DNA of 64,000 nucleotides, taken from contig NZ_FNQY01000009.1 in NCBI RefSeq assembly GCF_900107765.1, forward strand, positions 62,001 to 126,000. The letters run 5' to 3'. A program made the translations under genes and the position numbers. Shown in pieces: positions 43,267 to 52,432 of the stretch. Source of the DNA: Arachidicoccus rhizosphaerae (GTDB taxonomy: Bacteria; Bacteroidota; Bacteroidia; Chitinophagales; Chitinophagaceae). The notes below the pieces were generated by a model. That model saw only the letters and a list, made by a program, of their open reading frames with translations, was not told the DNA's origin and searched no databases. Every line of letters starts with the position of its first letter. Position 1 is the first letter of the stretch.

Positions 43267-44397
43267 ATGGAAACAAAAAAGTGGACCACAGAAGAAATTC
43301 TTTCTATTTATAATAAGCCTTTATTAGAATTAGTGCATGAAGCTGCGGTAGTACACCGTAAATTTCATGATCCCAATAAGGTGCAGATTAGTTCTTTGAT
43401 TTCTATAAAGACAGGCGGATGTCCTGAAGATTGCGGATATTGTCCGCAGGCGGCACGCTATCATACTGAAGTAAAGATGCATGAGCTGTTGCCGGTACAT
43501 CAGGTCAAAGCACAGGCGTTACGTGCCAAGCAACACGGTATATCCAGGGTCTGTCTGGGAGCGGCATGGCGTAACGTAAAGGATGGGGAAGAATTTGATC
43601 AGGTATTGGAAATGGTGCGGACTGTTACCAAACTTGATATGGAAGTCTGTTGTACTTTGGGAATGCTTACGGAGAACCAGGCAAAAAGACTGGAAGAAGC
43701 GGGTCTGTATGCCTACAATCATAATATTGACAGCTCTGAAGATTATTACAAGGAAGTAATATCAACCAGAGGTTTTGAGGACAGGTTAGAAACCATAGGA
43801 AATGTGCGTAAAACCTCTATTACTGTTTGTTCCGGCGGTATTATTGGTATGGGAGAGTCTGTTGAAGACCGCTGTGATATGCTCAGAATACTGGCAAATA
43901 TGTATCCCCAGCCGGAAAGCGTTCCCATTAATGCACTGGTGGCCGTAGAGGGCACCCCTATGGAAGATCAAAAGCCTGTTTCCATTTTTGAAATGGTACG
44001 GATGGTTGCTACAACAAGGATTGTTATAGCAGCTACACAAGTGAGATTGTCGGCTGGCAGGACCAGCATGAGTGCGGAAGGGCAGACCCTTTGTTTTTTA
44101 GCGGGTGCAAATTCAATATTTGCCGGCGATAAATTATTGACTACGCCAAACCCGGATATCAATGAGGATAAATTATTATTTAAGGAGTTAGGGATTGTTC
44201 CGCAAGCCCCTTTCGAAAAGCATCCTAAAAGGAATGTCATAGAAAAAGAAAATGCCAACGTTCATGCAAAGGGTGAAAATCCAAAGTGGACCAGGCCTGG
44301 ACATAAAATTGAGCGCAACGAATCTCACAGGTATAAAGGCTCCCTGAAAGAAGCGGCATCCAGTTTAAAATGGGTGGATTTTGAATCCAAAAGGTAA
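43267..44397 (+). CDS. bioB: Biotin synthase
   Basis: A 376-residue radical-SAM enzyme that inserts sulfur into dethiobiotin. The [4Fe-4S] motif CPEDCGYC gives Cys52, Cys56 and Cys59. YCPQAARYHTEV, CCTLGMLTENQAKRLEEAGL, YNHNIDSS, TVCSGGIIGMGES and NALVAVEGTPM are family signatures. The start at 43267 (METKKWTTEE) is preferred over the TTG at 43231, which would leave a leader of only a few bases. The C-terminus is about 40 residues longer than in E. coli, with a basic stretch. Other bio genes are not adjacent. Confidence 0.95.
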   Translation: METKKWTTEEILSIYNKPLLELVHEAAVVHRKFHDPNKVQISSLISIKTGGCPEDCGYCPQAARYHTEVKMHELLPVHQVKAQALRAKQHGISRVCLGAAWRNVKDGEEFDQVLEMVRTVTKLDMEVCCTLGMLTENQAKRLEEAGLYAYNHNIDSSEDYYKEVISTRGFEDRLETIGNVRKTSITVCSGGIIGMGESVEDRCDMLRILANMYPQPESVPINALVAVEGTPMEDQKPVSIFEMVRMVATTRIVIAATQVRLSAGRTSMSAEGQTLCFLAGANSIFAGDKLLTTPNPDINEDKLLFKELGIVPQAPFEKHPKRNVIEKENANVHAKGENPKWTRPGHKIERNESHRYKGSLKEAASSLKWVDFESKR

Positions 44398-44435
44398 GCA
44401 TTAGAACTGATAGGCCACGTTTTCTGAAATAATAG

Positions 44436-44472
44436 AAACGGGCTAACAGATGGAGTCTGTCAGCCCGTTTTA
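44436..44472 (+). terminator. Intrinsic terminator after bioB
   Basis: AAACGGGCTAACAGA pairs with TCTGTCAGCCCGTTTT (one bulge), loop TGGAG. Confidence 0.8.
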
Positions 44473-44561
44473 GGGATACTGATCTATGTACATTTTGATT
44501 AGATAGGCATTTGAACAGAGATCAAAAAGTTGATATTTTGCTTGTCTTTCATGAAGTTTTC

Positions 44562-45020
44562 TTACGCAGGTTTAGCTACCATCAAAAATATGATTGCCAA
44601 AGCCACGAGGAATATAAAAATACCGGTATATAAACCCTTTTTATTCAGGGACTGATAATTCTTGCTACCCATGCCTTCCTTGGAAAGTGTGGCAATTTGT
44701 TTTCTTAAAAGAGGGCTATAAACGGCCATGCCTGTTACGGCAGCCAGTATAAACAAAAGGAGGGAAACCCATAGCCAGGTAATATGCAGCGGATTAAGAT
44801 GGAGGTACCAGCATAATCCAAGGCCGGACAAAAGGCTGAGTATATATGCCGGATTGGCAACTACATCATCTAGTTTCTGGATCCCCTTAAGGGCAAAGCT
44901 GAGATGTGCCGGATTTTTGTGCCCGACAAATAACCACAGTGGATAACTTAAGTTTGCTCCCAGTGCGATAATGGCCATTAATATATGGACTGTTTTTAAA
45001 ATGGCATATAGCGATAACAT
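44562..45020 (-). CDS. DUF2269-like integral membrane protein
   Basis: About 152 residues with four helices. The start at 45020 (MLSLYAILKTVHILMAIIAL) begins directly at the first helix; the open frame to 45113 adds a tail with no similarity. The pattern K..H...A.......Y.....G, LDDVVANPAYILSLLSGLGL, LWVSLLLFILAAVTGMAVYS and a last helix IFIFLVALAIIFLM match the DUF2269 predicted membrane proteins. The function is unknown. Confidence 0.72.
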   Translation of the reverse strand: MLSLYAILKTVHILMAIIALGANLSYPLWLFVGHKNPAHLSFALKGIQKLDDVVANPAYILSLLSGLGLCWYLHLNPLHITWLWVSLLLFILAAVTGMAVYSPLLRKQIATLSKEGMGSKNYQSLNKKGLYTGIFIFLVALAIIFLMVAKPA

Positions 45021-45113
45021 ATCTTGAATTTTACCTGAACAATTTGAATTTAAGGAATCTTGTGTCTGATATAATGCCGGAACAAAGGTTGGATAAATCT
45101 TTGGATGGGTCAA

Positions 45114-45452
45114 ACCATTTACCTAAACACTCACCGAGCTGTTCACCGATGTTTTTTTGTGAAGTTGATGGAGCCTTTCTTGTCAGAAAGTAAGGCGCAT
45201 TTTTAGGATGTCTAAGGGCTTTTTAATGTCCATTTGACTGTATAACTCAATAAACAGTGGCTTTTGAAGTGATTTTATTGATTAAAGTTGTTGCCTTGAT
45301 TTTGGAAAGTTTAAAAACTAACATTTTTCTGACAATCCCCGGTGGGTATCTTGCTTATCTTTAGTCCTGCTAAAGAAGCTTCCGGTAAGCCATGGATGTC
45401 TTCTAGGTTATCAGTGAAAATATTTTACTTGCAATCATTTAAAATTCTTTTT
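45114..45452. other. Intergenic region, nothing recognised
   Basis: Both neighbours are transcribed away from it. The right part is open in the frame of the aldo/keto reductase, but without family similarity, so I treat it as untranslated. Confidence 0.5.
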
Positions 45453-46433
45453 ATGCAAAACATTCAAATTGGAAATACAGATTTAAAAGTGATGCCGATC
45501 AACTTGGGTGGCAATGTATTTGGCTGGACACTTAATGAAACGGAATCCTTTAAGATTCTGGACGGTTTTCTGGATAGAGGTTTTAATTTTATTGATACAG
45601 CAGATGTATATTCAGTCTGGGGCGGCCCGGAAAACAAAGGTGGGGAATCAGAAACCATTATTGGCAAATGGATGAAAGCCAGGGGCAACAGAGACAAGGT
45701 GGTAATTGCCACCAAAGTAGGGTGGGATTTTAAGGATGGCAGAAAGGGGCTGAAAGCGGATTATATCCAAAAGGCTTCTGAGGATTCTTTAAGAAGATTG
45801 CAGGTAGATTATATAGATCTATATTACAATCATATTGATACCGGTGAGGTACCGCTAGAGGAAACCCTGGGCGCTTTTAAATCGCTGATAGATGCGGGGA
45901 AGGTTCGTTATATTGCTGCTTCCAATGTGCCGGCAGACCGGTTAAAAGCATCGCTGGAATTGGCGTCTACCGGTAGTTATCCTGCTTATCAGGCTTTACA
46001 ACCCCATTATAATCTGGTAGATAAGGCTGGATATGATGCGCAATTACAACAACTGGCCAGCCAGTATAATTTAACTGTGTTCCCTTACTGGTCGCTGGCG
46101 GGCGGTTTTTTAACGGGTAAATACCATACGAAAGAGGATCTGGGTCAAAGCATCAGAGGATTACATGTTAAAAAATACCTGACCTCTGAAGGCCTTGCCA
46201 TTATTGATCTTTTAAAGGAGCTGTCTGTTAAGTATAGCGTGACGCCTGCAGCAATCGCATTAGCATGGTTATTTTTTACACCTATGGTGGGGGCGCCGCT
46301 ATCCAGTGCCACCAAGGCTGCTCATCTGGATATTTTAGCCTCTGTTCCGGAGTTGGTAGGTAAAATTGAAAAAAGCGATATTGATCGCTTAACTGAGCTT
46401 TCGGATAAAATGCGATATAACCAGGAAGGTTAA
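45453..46433 (+). CDS. Aldo/keto reductase
   Basis: A 326-residue NADPH TIM-barrel reductase. The catalytic tetrad parts are visible: Asp in FIDTADVYS, Tyr in VYS, Lys in VIATKVGWDF and His in LYYNHIDTG. GNTDLKVMPINLGGNVFGWT opens the protein, and VGAPLSSATKAAHLDILAS is the NADP-phosphate region. I use the ATG at 45453, since the open frame upstream (45342) has no similarity. The substrate is unknown; close relatives act on small aldehydes. Confidence 0.93.
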   Translation: MQNIQIGNTDLKVMPINLGGNVFGWTLNETESFKILDGFLDRGFNFIDTADVYSVWGGPENKGGESETIIGKWMKARGNRDKVVIATKVGWDFKDGRKGLKADYIQKASEDSLRRLQVDYIDLYYNHIDTGEVPLEETLGAFKSLIDAGKVRYIAASNVPADRLKASLELASTGSYPAYQALQPHYNLVDKAGYDAQLQQLASQYNLTVFPYWSLAGGFLTGKYHTKEDLGQSIRGLHVKKYLTSEGLAIIDLLKELSVKYSVTPAAIALAWLFFTPMVGAPLSSATKAAHLDILASVPELVGKIEKSDIDRLTELSDKMRYNQEG

Positions 46434-46512
46434 GGGTTGAAGCAATGACTTGACCTTGCTTACCATTAAATATTCAGACATTATTTTAAAACGGCTAAGT
46501 TCTTATAAAGTA

Positions 46513-46563
46513 GAAAGGCTGCCTGCATTTCCCGAAGGGGAGATTGCAGACAGCCTTTCTTTC
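46513..46563. terminator. Hairpin between convergent AKR and icd genes
   Basis: GAAAGGCTGCCTGCA and TGCAGACAGCCTTTC pair with one mismatch across a loop that itself partly pairs. It lies between two convergent genes and can serve both. Confidence 0.7.
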
Positions 46564-46599
46564 ACTTATAAAAACAAAAATCGGAACCTAAAATAAATA

Positions 46600-48054
46600 T
46601 TATTGACCTTGCGCCAGGCTATAAACTTTTTGTCCATTGAGCTCAAGTAAAGTTTCAACAGAGGTAATCTGGAATGCAGTAGCCAGGCTGGAATAAAGAT
46701 CAATGATGCTTTGCTGGGTTATAGCTCCATTGGCAGGTGCTTCAAATCGCAGGGTATAGCTGTCTACCAGTACGGTATATTTGCTGCCTGTCGGCCAGAC
46801 CTGCGTTCCGCGGTTGCTGATATTAATTAATGGCAGCTCCTTGGTGCTGAACTTTTCAGCGATTGCCGCAATCGCATCAGGCTGCAGGATGCTGTCAATA
46901 AAGAAGTCTGCTCCTGCCAGGGTTTTAGTAGCAGGTTCCTTTGAATGAATCAACAGGTTCTCTTTTAATTCAGGTACAGAAACAGTTACGGGTTGGTCCG
47001 GTTCCGCTGTTTTAGCGCCTAGCTTGGGTTGCCTACCAAAGTTTTCAATGATTTTAGACGCAAATTCAGTCGTATTTAGGGATGCCGTTGATTTATCTCC
47101 AAAGTCCCCTGTATGGATTCCCTGTTCCAGGGTATACAATAAGGCATTTTCTATTTTAGCCGCTGTTTCGGTTAGTCCTAAGTGGTGGAGCATCGCAATA
47201 CCACTTAAAAGCAGGGCGGTCGGATTGGCGATGTTTTTGCCTGCGATATCTGGTGCGGTACCATGCACCGCTTCAAATATGCAGATATTATCTCCAATGT
47301 TGGCGCTGGGCGCAAATCCCAGACCACCTACCAGACCCGCACAAAGGTCGCTCACAATATCTCCTTGCAGATTGGTTAATACCAGTACGTCAAAAGATTC
47401 AGGACGCGTAACCATTTTCATACAAAGATCGTCAACGATAATATCGTCACTGTTTAATTCCGGGTATTCGGCTGCTATTTTACGGAAAGTATTTAGGAAC
47501 ATTCCGTCTGTAATCTTCATGATATTGGCTTTGTGTACACAGGTTACACGGCGTGCCTTTTTCTGTTTGGCCATTTCAAAGGCGTAACGAATTACCTGTT
47601 CACTTCCAGGACGGGTAATGATGCGCCGGCTAATGGCGACGTCTTCTGTTAGCTGGTGCTCAATACCACCATAAGTGTCTTCAATATTTTCACGAACAAC
47701 TGTTAGATCGATAGGGATGCCCGCTTTACTAAATACGGTATTTACACCATGAAGCGTCTGGAAAGTTCTTTTGTTCGCATAGGTATTCCAGGTTTTTCTG
47801 GCGGTGACATTGATGCTTTTAACGCCTTTTCCTTTAGGGGTCTCCATCGGACCTTTGAATAAAATACCTAATTTTTCAATGGTAGCTTTGGCTTCTGGTG
47901 TCATACCGTTCCCGATACCTTTGTCAAAAACCCATTTACCCATTTCTACAAAATGGTACTGCAGCGGAGCCTCGGCAGCCTTAAAAATGGAAAGGACTGC
48001 CTCCATAATCTCTGGGCCGATTCCATCTCCTTTAGCAACGGCTATTTCAATCAT
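46600..48054 (-). CDS. icd: NADP-dependent isocitrate dehydrogenase
   Basis: A 484-residue enzyme oxidising isocitrate to 2-oxoglutarate in the TCA cycle. N-terminal VAKGDGIGPEIMEAVLSIFK, substrate region TVVRENIEDTYGGIEHQ, catalytic Lys in VHKANIMKITDG, metal Asp in NLQGDIVSDLCAGLVGGLG, and GTAPDIAGKNIANPTALLLS for the cofactor. A 140-residue C-terminal extension follows, as in the longer Thermus/Bacteroidetes-type enzyme. A TAACTTTG promoter box is at 48099-48106. Confidence 0.93.
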   Translation of the reverse strand: MIEIAVAKGDGIGPEIMEAVLSIFKAAEAPLQYHFVEMGKWVFDKGIGNGMTPEAKATIEKLGILFKGPMETPKGKGVKSINVTARKTWNTYANKRTFQTLHGVNTVFSKAGIPIDLTVVRENIEDTYGGIEHQLTEDVAISRRIITRPGSEQVIRYAFEMAKQKKARRVTCVHKANIMKITDGMFLNTFRKIAAEYPELNSDDIIVDDLCMKMVTRPESFDVLVLTNLQGDIVSDLCAGLVGGLGFAPSANIGDNICIFEAVHGTAPDIAGKNIANPTALLLSGIAMLHHLGLTETAAKIENALLYTLEQGIHTGDFGDKSTASLNTTEFASKIIENFGRQPKLGAKTAEPDQPVTVSVPELKENLLIHSKEPATKTLAGADFFIDSILQPDAIAAIAEKFSTKELPLINISNRGTQVWPTGSKYTVLVDSYTLRFEAPANGAITQQSIIDLYSSLATAFQITSVETLLELNGQKVYSLAQGQ

Positions 48055-48098
48055 AATTTATCAGTTGTAATATTGTGATATATTTTAATAAGACGGAG

Positions 48099-48106
48099 CA
48101 AAGTTA
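48099..48106 (-). promoter_or_regulatory. icd: -7 promoter box for icd (TAACTTTG)
   Basis: Minus-strand match to TAnnTTTG about 45 bases before the start; the -33 position is not clear. Confidence 0.5.
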
Positions 48107-48528
48107 CTTGAATTCAGAAGAATTCTGTGTTAAAGCGCAAACGATTCTGTTATGATAAAAGTAGGGTACGTTGTTAAAGGATTGCCATATTTTACCCGTT
48201 GTTTCGTCAATTTCGTATAGTTATGGGGTAAATATTGGTAAAAGATATGGTTTTTGGGGAGAAAACTGAGGTTTTTTTTTCGAAGGTAATAACTGCTTTT
48301 TAGAGGGCTAAATATGTGTAATTGTATGACATATTATAGGCGAGCATTTGGCTCTTTAATTAAAATTTTGATGCGGAGTCCCAAACAGGGGAAGGTTCCG
48401 GAATAAATTTTTTTGACTCTCATTGAGTTTTAGGCCCGATTTTTTCAGATTTTTGTATATTGAGCCTGAATTTAGGAAGTTCTATAGATCTTACTTAAAG
48501 AACATCCTGATTTTGAATAATCAACCCA
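48107..48528. other. AT-rich gap between divergent icd and lutB
   Basis: No gene or repeat recognised. The left end holds the icd promoter; the lutB promoter must lie near 48450-48528, but I see no consensus box. Confidence 0.5.
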
Positions 48529-49956
48529 ATGAATGAACAAGCAGCATCCTTTCTGGCCAAAGCGGCCGTTAAGGCTGGCGATCTGAGTCATCGCCAGACA
48601 ATAAATTTTAATATATCCAAATATAATGCGGCAGTGCCTAAAGGCAAGACGCAATTCCATGATATTGAGAGCGCCAGGCAATTAGCTAAGAATGCCAAAT
48701 GGCAGGCTATTGAACATTTGGACGAATCACTACTGAATTTTGAAAAGCAGATAACCGGCAGAGGCGCCAAGGTTGTCTGGGCGGAAGATGCGGCTCAGGC
48801 GCTGGCGGCTATTGGAGAAATTTGTCAGCTAAAAAACTGCAAGACGGTGGTAAAGAGTAAGAGCATGGTTACTGAAGAGGTCCATTTGAATGCTTTTTTA
48901 GAAGAAAATGGAATAGAAAGTATTGAAACGGACCTTGGTGAATATATCCAGCAGTTGGACAAGGAACCGCCTTATCATATTGTCACACCGGCTATGCATA
49001 AGAATAAGGAACAGATTGCCCGGCTGTTTACAGATAAATTAGGGGCTCCAGCCAATATGCCGCCAGAGCAATTAACTATTTTTGCCCGTCATCAGTTAAG
49101 AGAGAAGTTTACGCAGGCTGAGGTTGGCGTCACGGGTGCTAATTTTATTATAGCAGATATCGGGGGAATTGCCATAACGGAAAATGAGGGCAATGCGCGG
49201 CTAACCACGGCTTTCCCGAAAACACATATTGTAATTGTCGGAATAGAAAAGGTGATTCCCACTTTACAGGACCTTTCTTTATTCTGGCCACTATTATCCA
49301 CTTATGGTACAGGGCAGAAAGTGACTTCTTATAATACCCTGATTACCGGGCCCAGACAAAGCGGTGAAACAGATGGACCTGATGAGATGTATGTTATTTT
49401 ACTGGATAATGGCCGGACCAATATGCTGAAAAAGCCGGAAGCCAGGCAGGCGCTCTATTGTATCCGGTGCGGCTCTTGCCTGAATGCATGTCCGATTTAT
49501 AAAAATATTGGCGGTCATGCTTATGAAGCCACTTATAGCGGACCGATAGGATCGGTCATAACACCCCATTTAAAGGGGATGAAACAATATAATCATTTAA
49601 GTTACGCCTCTTCTCTGTGTGGTAGTTGCACACAGGCATGTCCTGTCAGAATAGATTTGCATGAATTGTTACTGGTAAACCGCCATGAAGCTGTAAAAGA
49701 AGGAGACAATACCCTGGCCGAGAAAATGGCCTGGAAAGCCTGGAAGACAGTCAGCATGCACCGTTCTTTAATGAATATGGGTAATGGAACCCTTAAAAAT
49801 AAAATGGTCAACCGTATTTTTACTGACTGGACAACATTCCGGGGGGATTTGAATTTCAGCCAAAAAACATTTAATGAGCTCTGGAAACAACAACAGAAAT
49901 CGCCGGCAGAGACCATTAGCAAGCCTAAAAAGAATAAAAAAGGATTTTATTCCTGA
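48529..49956 (+). CDS. lutB: Lactate utilisation iron-sulfur protein LutB
   Basis: A 475-residue member of the LutB family, part of the LutABC L-lactate oxidation complex that feeds pyruvate into metabolism. An LUD domain (residues 60-300) contains TVVKSKSMVTEEVHLNAFLE and GVTGANFIIADIGGIAITEN. Two [4Fe-4S] binding motifs follow: CIRCGSCLNACPIY near residue 311 and CGSCTQACPVRI near 364. The C-terminal DUF3390-like part ends with Lys-rich residues. lutA and lutC are not adjacent, which is unusual. Confidence 0.92.
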   Translation: MNEQAASFLAKAAVKAGDLSHRQTINFNISKYNAAVPKGKTQFHDIESARQLAKNAKWQAIEHLDESLLNFEKQITGRGAKVVWAEDAAQALAAIGEICQLKNCKTVVKSKSMVTEEVHLNAFLEENGIESIETDLGEYIQQLDKEPPYHIVTPAMHKNKEQIARLFTDKLGAPANMPPEQLTIFARHQLREKFTQAEVGVTGANFIIADIGGIAITENEGNARLTTAFPKTHIVIVGIEKVIPTLQDLSLFWPLLSTYGTGQKVTSYNTLITGPRQSGETDGPDEMYVILLDNGRTNMLKKPEARQALYCIRCGSCLNACPIYKNIGGHAYEATYSGPIGSVITPHLKGMKQYNHLSYASSLCGSCTQACPVRIDLHELLLVNRHEAVKEGDNTLAEKMAWKAWKTVSMHRSLMNMGNGTLKNKMVNRIFTDWTTFRGDLNFSQKTFNELWKQQQKSPAETISKPKKNKKGFYS

Positions 49957-50153
49957 CAATATTTAGGCAACCTAACCTAGCTGAAGCGCAGAAATTAAAT
50001 TTTGATTTTTAACCATTTAAAATAATAAATAATTAAGACATATAATGTGCCTGTAATATTCAATTAAAACAAAAACAAAAAAACACAAAAAATCAGACAG
50101 ATCACGTAAGGTACCTGTCCAACTAATTTACTCCATAACTCCATATTAAAAAA
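49957..50153. other. Gap before the desaturase gene
   Basis: No gene. An AT-rich stretch with many A-runs around 50060-50100. No consensus promoter box was found. Confidence 0.4.
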
Positions 50154-51110
50154 ATGACTAAAAAAGCGTTTTCATGGTCCGATGAATGTGAGCCACATAA
50201 GCTCAGGACTAAAGAGATTATTCAAAAACACCCGGGAATCAGAAATCTGATTGGCCGTAACCGGATTACTTTTCTTGTAATTTTATTTTGTGTTGCACTG
50301 CAGACCATGCTGGCCTTCTGGCTCAAAGATGTTGCCTGGTATTGGATGCTGTTGGCCGCTTATTGTCTTGGGGCTTTTATAGATCATACGCTGTTCGTAT
50401 GTGTACATGAATGTTCCCATAATCTGATCTTCAAAAACAGGGGCCTTAATACGATGGCCAGTTTGATTGCAAACCTGCCCTTGGTATTTGCGAGCTCCAT
50501 ATCCTTCAAAAAGTATCATCTTAAGCATCATGCCTTTCAGGGGATTGTGAATCTGGATGCGGATATGCCCGGAGAATGGGAGGCCAAACTGGTAGGCAAT
50601 TCAACAATAGGCAAGGGGCTCTGGCTGCTCTTTTATCCAGTGGTACAGGCGACTCGTCTGGCTAGAATGAGCAAAGAAATTAAGGCCATTGACGGTTTAA
50701 CCATACTTAATTGGTTGATTCAGATTGTTTATGTGGCTGCGATAATTTATTTCTGGGGCTGGATGGCCATCTTGTATCAGCTTGTGAGCTTTTTCTTTTC
50801 GGTGGGTTTGCATCCATTAGGTGCCCGTTGGGTCCAGGAACATTTTTTAACCCATGGCGAGCAGGAGACCAAAAGTTATTACGGACCTTTAAATGTTGTG
50901 AACCTGAATGTAGGATATCATAATGAACATCATGATTTTCCGTCTGTGCCCTGGAATCAGCTGCCTAAACTGCATAAAGAGGCTCCTGAGTATTATGAAA
51001 GCCTGGGTTCCCATAAGTCCTATACTATATTATTATTAAAGTTTTTATTCGATCCCGGACTGTCCGTCTATTCCAGGATGGCCCGAGATAAAAGAGGGAA
51101 AACCAAGTAA
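50154..51110 (+). CDS. Membrane desaturase resembling sphingolipid delta-4 desaturase
   Basis: A 318-residue di-iron membrane desaturase. Residues 5-34 (FSWSDECEPH...RTKEIIQKHPGIRNLIG) look like the Lipid_DES N-terminal domain of dihydroceramide desaturases. The three His boxes are HECSH (85-89), HLKHH (122-126) and HNEHH (256-260). The end (SYYGPLN..NLNVGYHNEHHDFPS, then AEYY-like PEYYESL, DPGLSVYSRM) closely follows eukaryotic DEGS1. About four to six helices lie between. By homology it would place a trans double bond in a long-chain base of a ceramide at the membrane; the substrate here is unproven. It stands alone, co-oriented with lutB and sucD. Confidence 0.85.
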   Translation: MTKKAFSWSDECEPHKLRTKEIIQKHPGIRNLIGRNRITFLVILFCVALQTMLAFWLKDVAWYWMLLAAYCLGAFIDHTLFVCVHECSHNLIFKNRGLNTMASLIANLPLVFASSISFKKYHLKHHAFQGIVNLDADMPGEWEAKLVGNSTIGKGLWLLFYPVVQATRLARMSKEIKAIDGLTILNWLIQIVYVAAIIYFWGWMAILYQLVSFFFSVGLHPLGARWVQEHFLTHGEQETKSYYGPLNVVNLNVGYHNEHHDFPSVPWNQLPKLHKEAPEYYESLGSHKSYTILLLKFLFDPGLSVYSRMARDKRGKTK

Positions 51111-51162
51111 TTAATGATAAAGTGGCCCGAGCGTTGCCGGGTATTTTATGCGATAATTATAT

Positions 51163-51242
51163 AAGCTGCAGATCTGAAGGATACTTATAAGTAAAATAAT
51201 ATAAAATATTTTAATATAAGCATCTGTTTGATCTGCAGCTTT
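51163..51242 (+). terminator. Long-loop inverted repeat after the desaturase
   Basis: AAGCTGCAGATC (51163-51174) and GATCTGCAGCTTTT (51229-51242) are perfect arms around about 55 AT-rich bases that contain a weaker inner repeat (CTTATA...TATAAG). T-rich sequence follows. It could end the transcript or stabilise its 3' end. Confidence 0.5.
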
Positions 51243-51315
51243 TCTTTTCTGAAAATTTATGGAAAATTACTTTTCTGATAACTGTCTGGTCATTCGCTAA
51301 ATTCCCGTGAAATGG

Positions 51316-51347
51316 TTTGATGGTCTAATGTCTTTGCGTTAAATTTG
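51316..51347 (+). promoter_or_regulatory. sucD: Promoter for sucD (TTTG, 20 bp, TAAATTTG)
   Basis: TTTG at 51316-51319 and TAAATTTG at 51340-51347 with a 20-base spacer, 28 bases before the ATG. Confidence 0.6.
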
Positions 51348-51375
51348 CACATCCATAAACAATAAACATATTGCA

Positions 51376-52254
51376 ATGTCAGTATTAGTCAATAAGGATT
51401 CAAAAGTAATTGTACAGGGTTTCACCGGTACAGAAGGTACATTCCACGCTTCGCAGATGCTGGAATACGGTACGCAGGTCGTAGGTGGCGTAACCCCTGG
51501 GAAAGGTGGACAAACCCATCTGGATCGCCCCGTTTTTAATACAGTAGCGGATGCGGTTAAGGCAACTGGAGCGAATGTAAGCATCATTTTTGTGCCACCG
51601 GCCTTTGCTGCTGATGCTGTTTTTGAGGCTGCTAATGCTGGTATTGAATTAATCGTATGTATTACCGAAGGTATTCCCGTACAAGACATGGTGAAAGTGA
51701 AAAGCTTTCTGGAAGGGAAAAGTGCTCGTCTAATCGGCCCTAACTGTCCTGGTGTGATTACTGCAGAACAGGCAAAAGTGGGTATCATGCCTGGATTTAT
51801 CTTTAAAGCAGGTAGAGTAGGGATTGTTTCTAAATCCGGAACTTTAACCTATGAGGCTGCAGATCAGGTAGTAAAAGCCGGTCTGGGTATTTCAACTGCC
51901 ATTGGTATTGGTGGAGATCCTATCATCGGAACCACCACCAAAGAAGCTGTTGAACTTTTAATGAATGATCCGGAAACAGATGCGATCATTATGATTGGGG
52001 AAATCGGCGGATCCATGGAGGCTGATGCCGCTAAATGGATTAAAGAAAATAACCGTAAACCAGTCGTCGGGTTTATTGCCGGTCAGACTGCCCCTGCCGG
52101 CCGCAGGATGGGACATGCCGGAGCCATTATCGGAGGTGCTGATGATACGGCTGCCGCCAAAATGAAGATTCTGGCAGAAAACGGAGTGACGGTTGTCGCC
52201 AGCCCGGCTGATATCGGCAAAACTTTAGCTGAAGTTTTATCTAAAGGTAAATAA
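51376..52254 (+). CDS. sucD: Succinyl-CoA synthetase alpha subunit
   Basis: A 292-residue subunit that binds CoA and carries the phosphohistidine. CoA-binding Rossmann part: [20 protein letters not shown] and [30 protein letters not shown]; the active His247 lies in [12 protein letters not shown]. It makes ATP or GTP from succinyl-CoA in the TCA cycle. The beta subunit gene is not adjacent, which is common in Bacteroidetes. Confidence 0.96.
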   Translation: MSVLVNKDSKVIVQGFTGTEGTFHASQMLEYGTQVVGGVTPGKGGQTHLDRPVFNTVADAVKATGANVSIIFVPPAFAADAVFEAANAGIELIVCITEGIPVQDMVKVKSFLEGKSARLIGPNCPGVITAEQAKVGIMPGFIFKAGRVGIVSKSGTLTYEAADQVVKAGLGISTAIGIGGDPIIGTTTKEAVELLMNDPETDAIIMIGEIGGSMEADAAKWIKENNRKPVVGFIAGQTAPAGRRMGHAGAIIGGADDTAAAKMKILAENGVTVVASPADIGKTLAEVLSKGK

Positions 52255-52286
52255 TTGATTATCATCTTTATATAAAGAATGATTAA

Positions 52287-52320
52287 AAATAAACGCACCT
52301 CAAACGGTGCGTTTATTTTT
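52287..52320 (+). terminator. Intrinsic terminator after sucD
   Basis: AAATAAACGCACC pairs with GGTGCGTTTATTT and ends in a T tract. Confidence 0.88.
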
Positions 52321-52360
52321 TGTTTCAAGTACCGTTGGCAGGCAGACGAATAATCTTTAT

Positions 52361-52391
52361 TTTGCTGTATTAGGCGAAATAACTACCTTTG
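52361..52391 (+). promoter_or_regulatory. rpsF: Promoter for rpsF operon (TTTG, 19 bp, TACCTTTG)
   Basis: TTTG at 52361-52364 and TACCTTTG at 52384-52391 with exactly 19 bases between; a textbook Bacteroidetes promoter 41 bases before the rpsF start. Confidence 0.8.
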
Positions 52392-52432
52392 CACCCTTAA
52401 TTTTATTTTTTAACAAAAACAAATTCAGGGTA

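Noticed and set aside
45342-45452. Upstream extension of the aldo/keto reductase
   Set aside because: The 37 extra residues have no family similarity; the family start MQNIQIGN is at 45453.
47024-47587. 187-codon open frame opposite icd
   Set aside because: It is a shadow of the highly conserved isocitrate dehydrogenase gene.
52307-52432. Upstream extension of rpsF by 42 codons
   Set aside because: This stretch contains the sucD terminator and a perfect promoter, and the S6 family starts at 52433.
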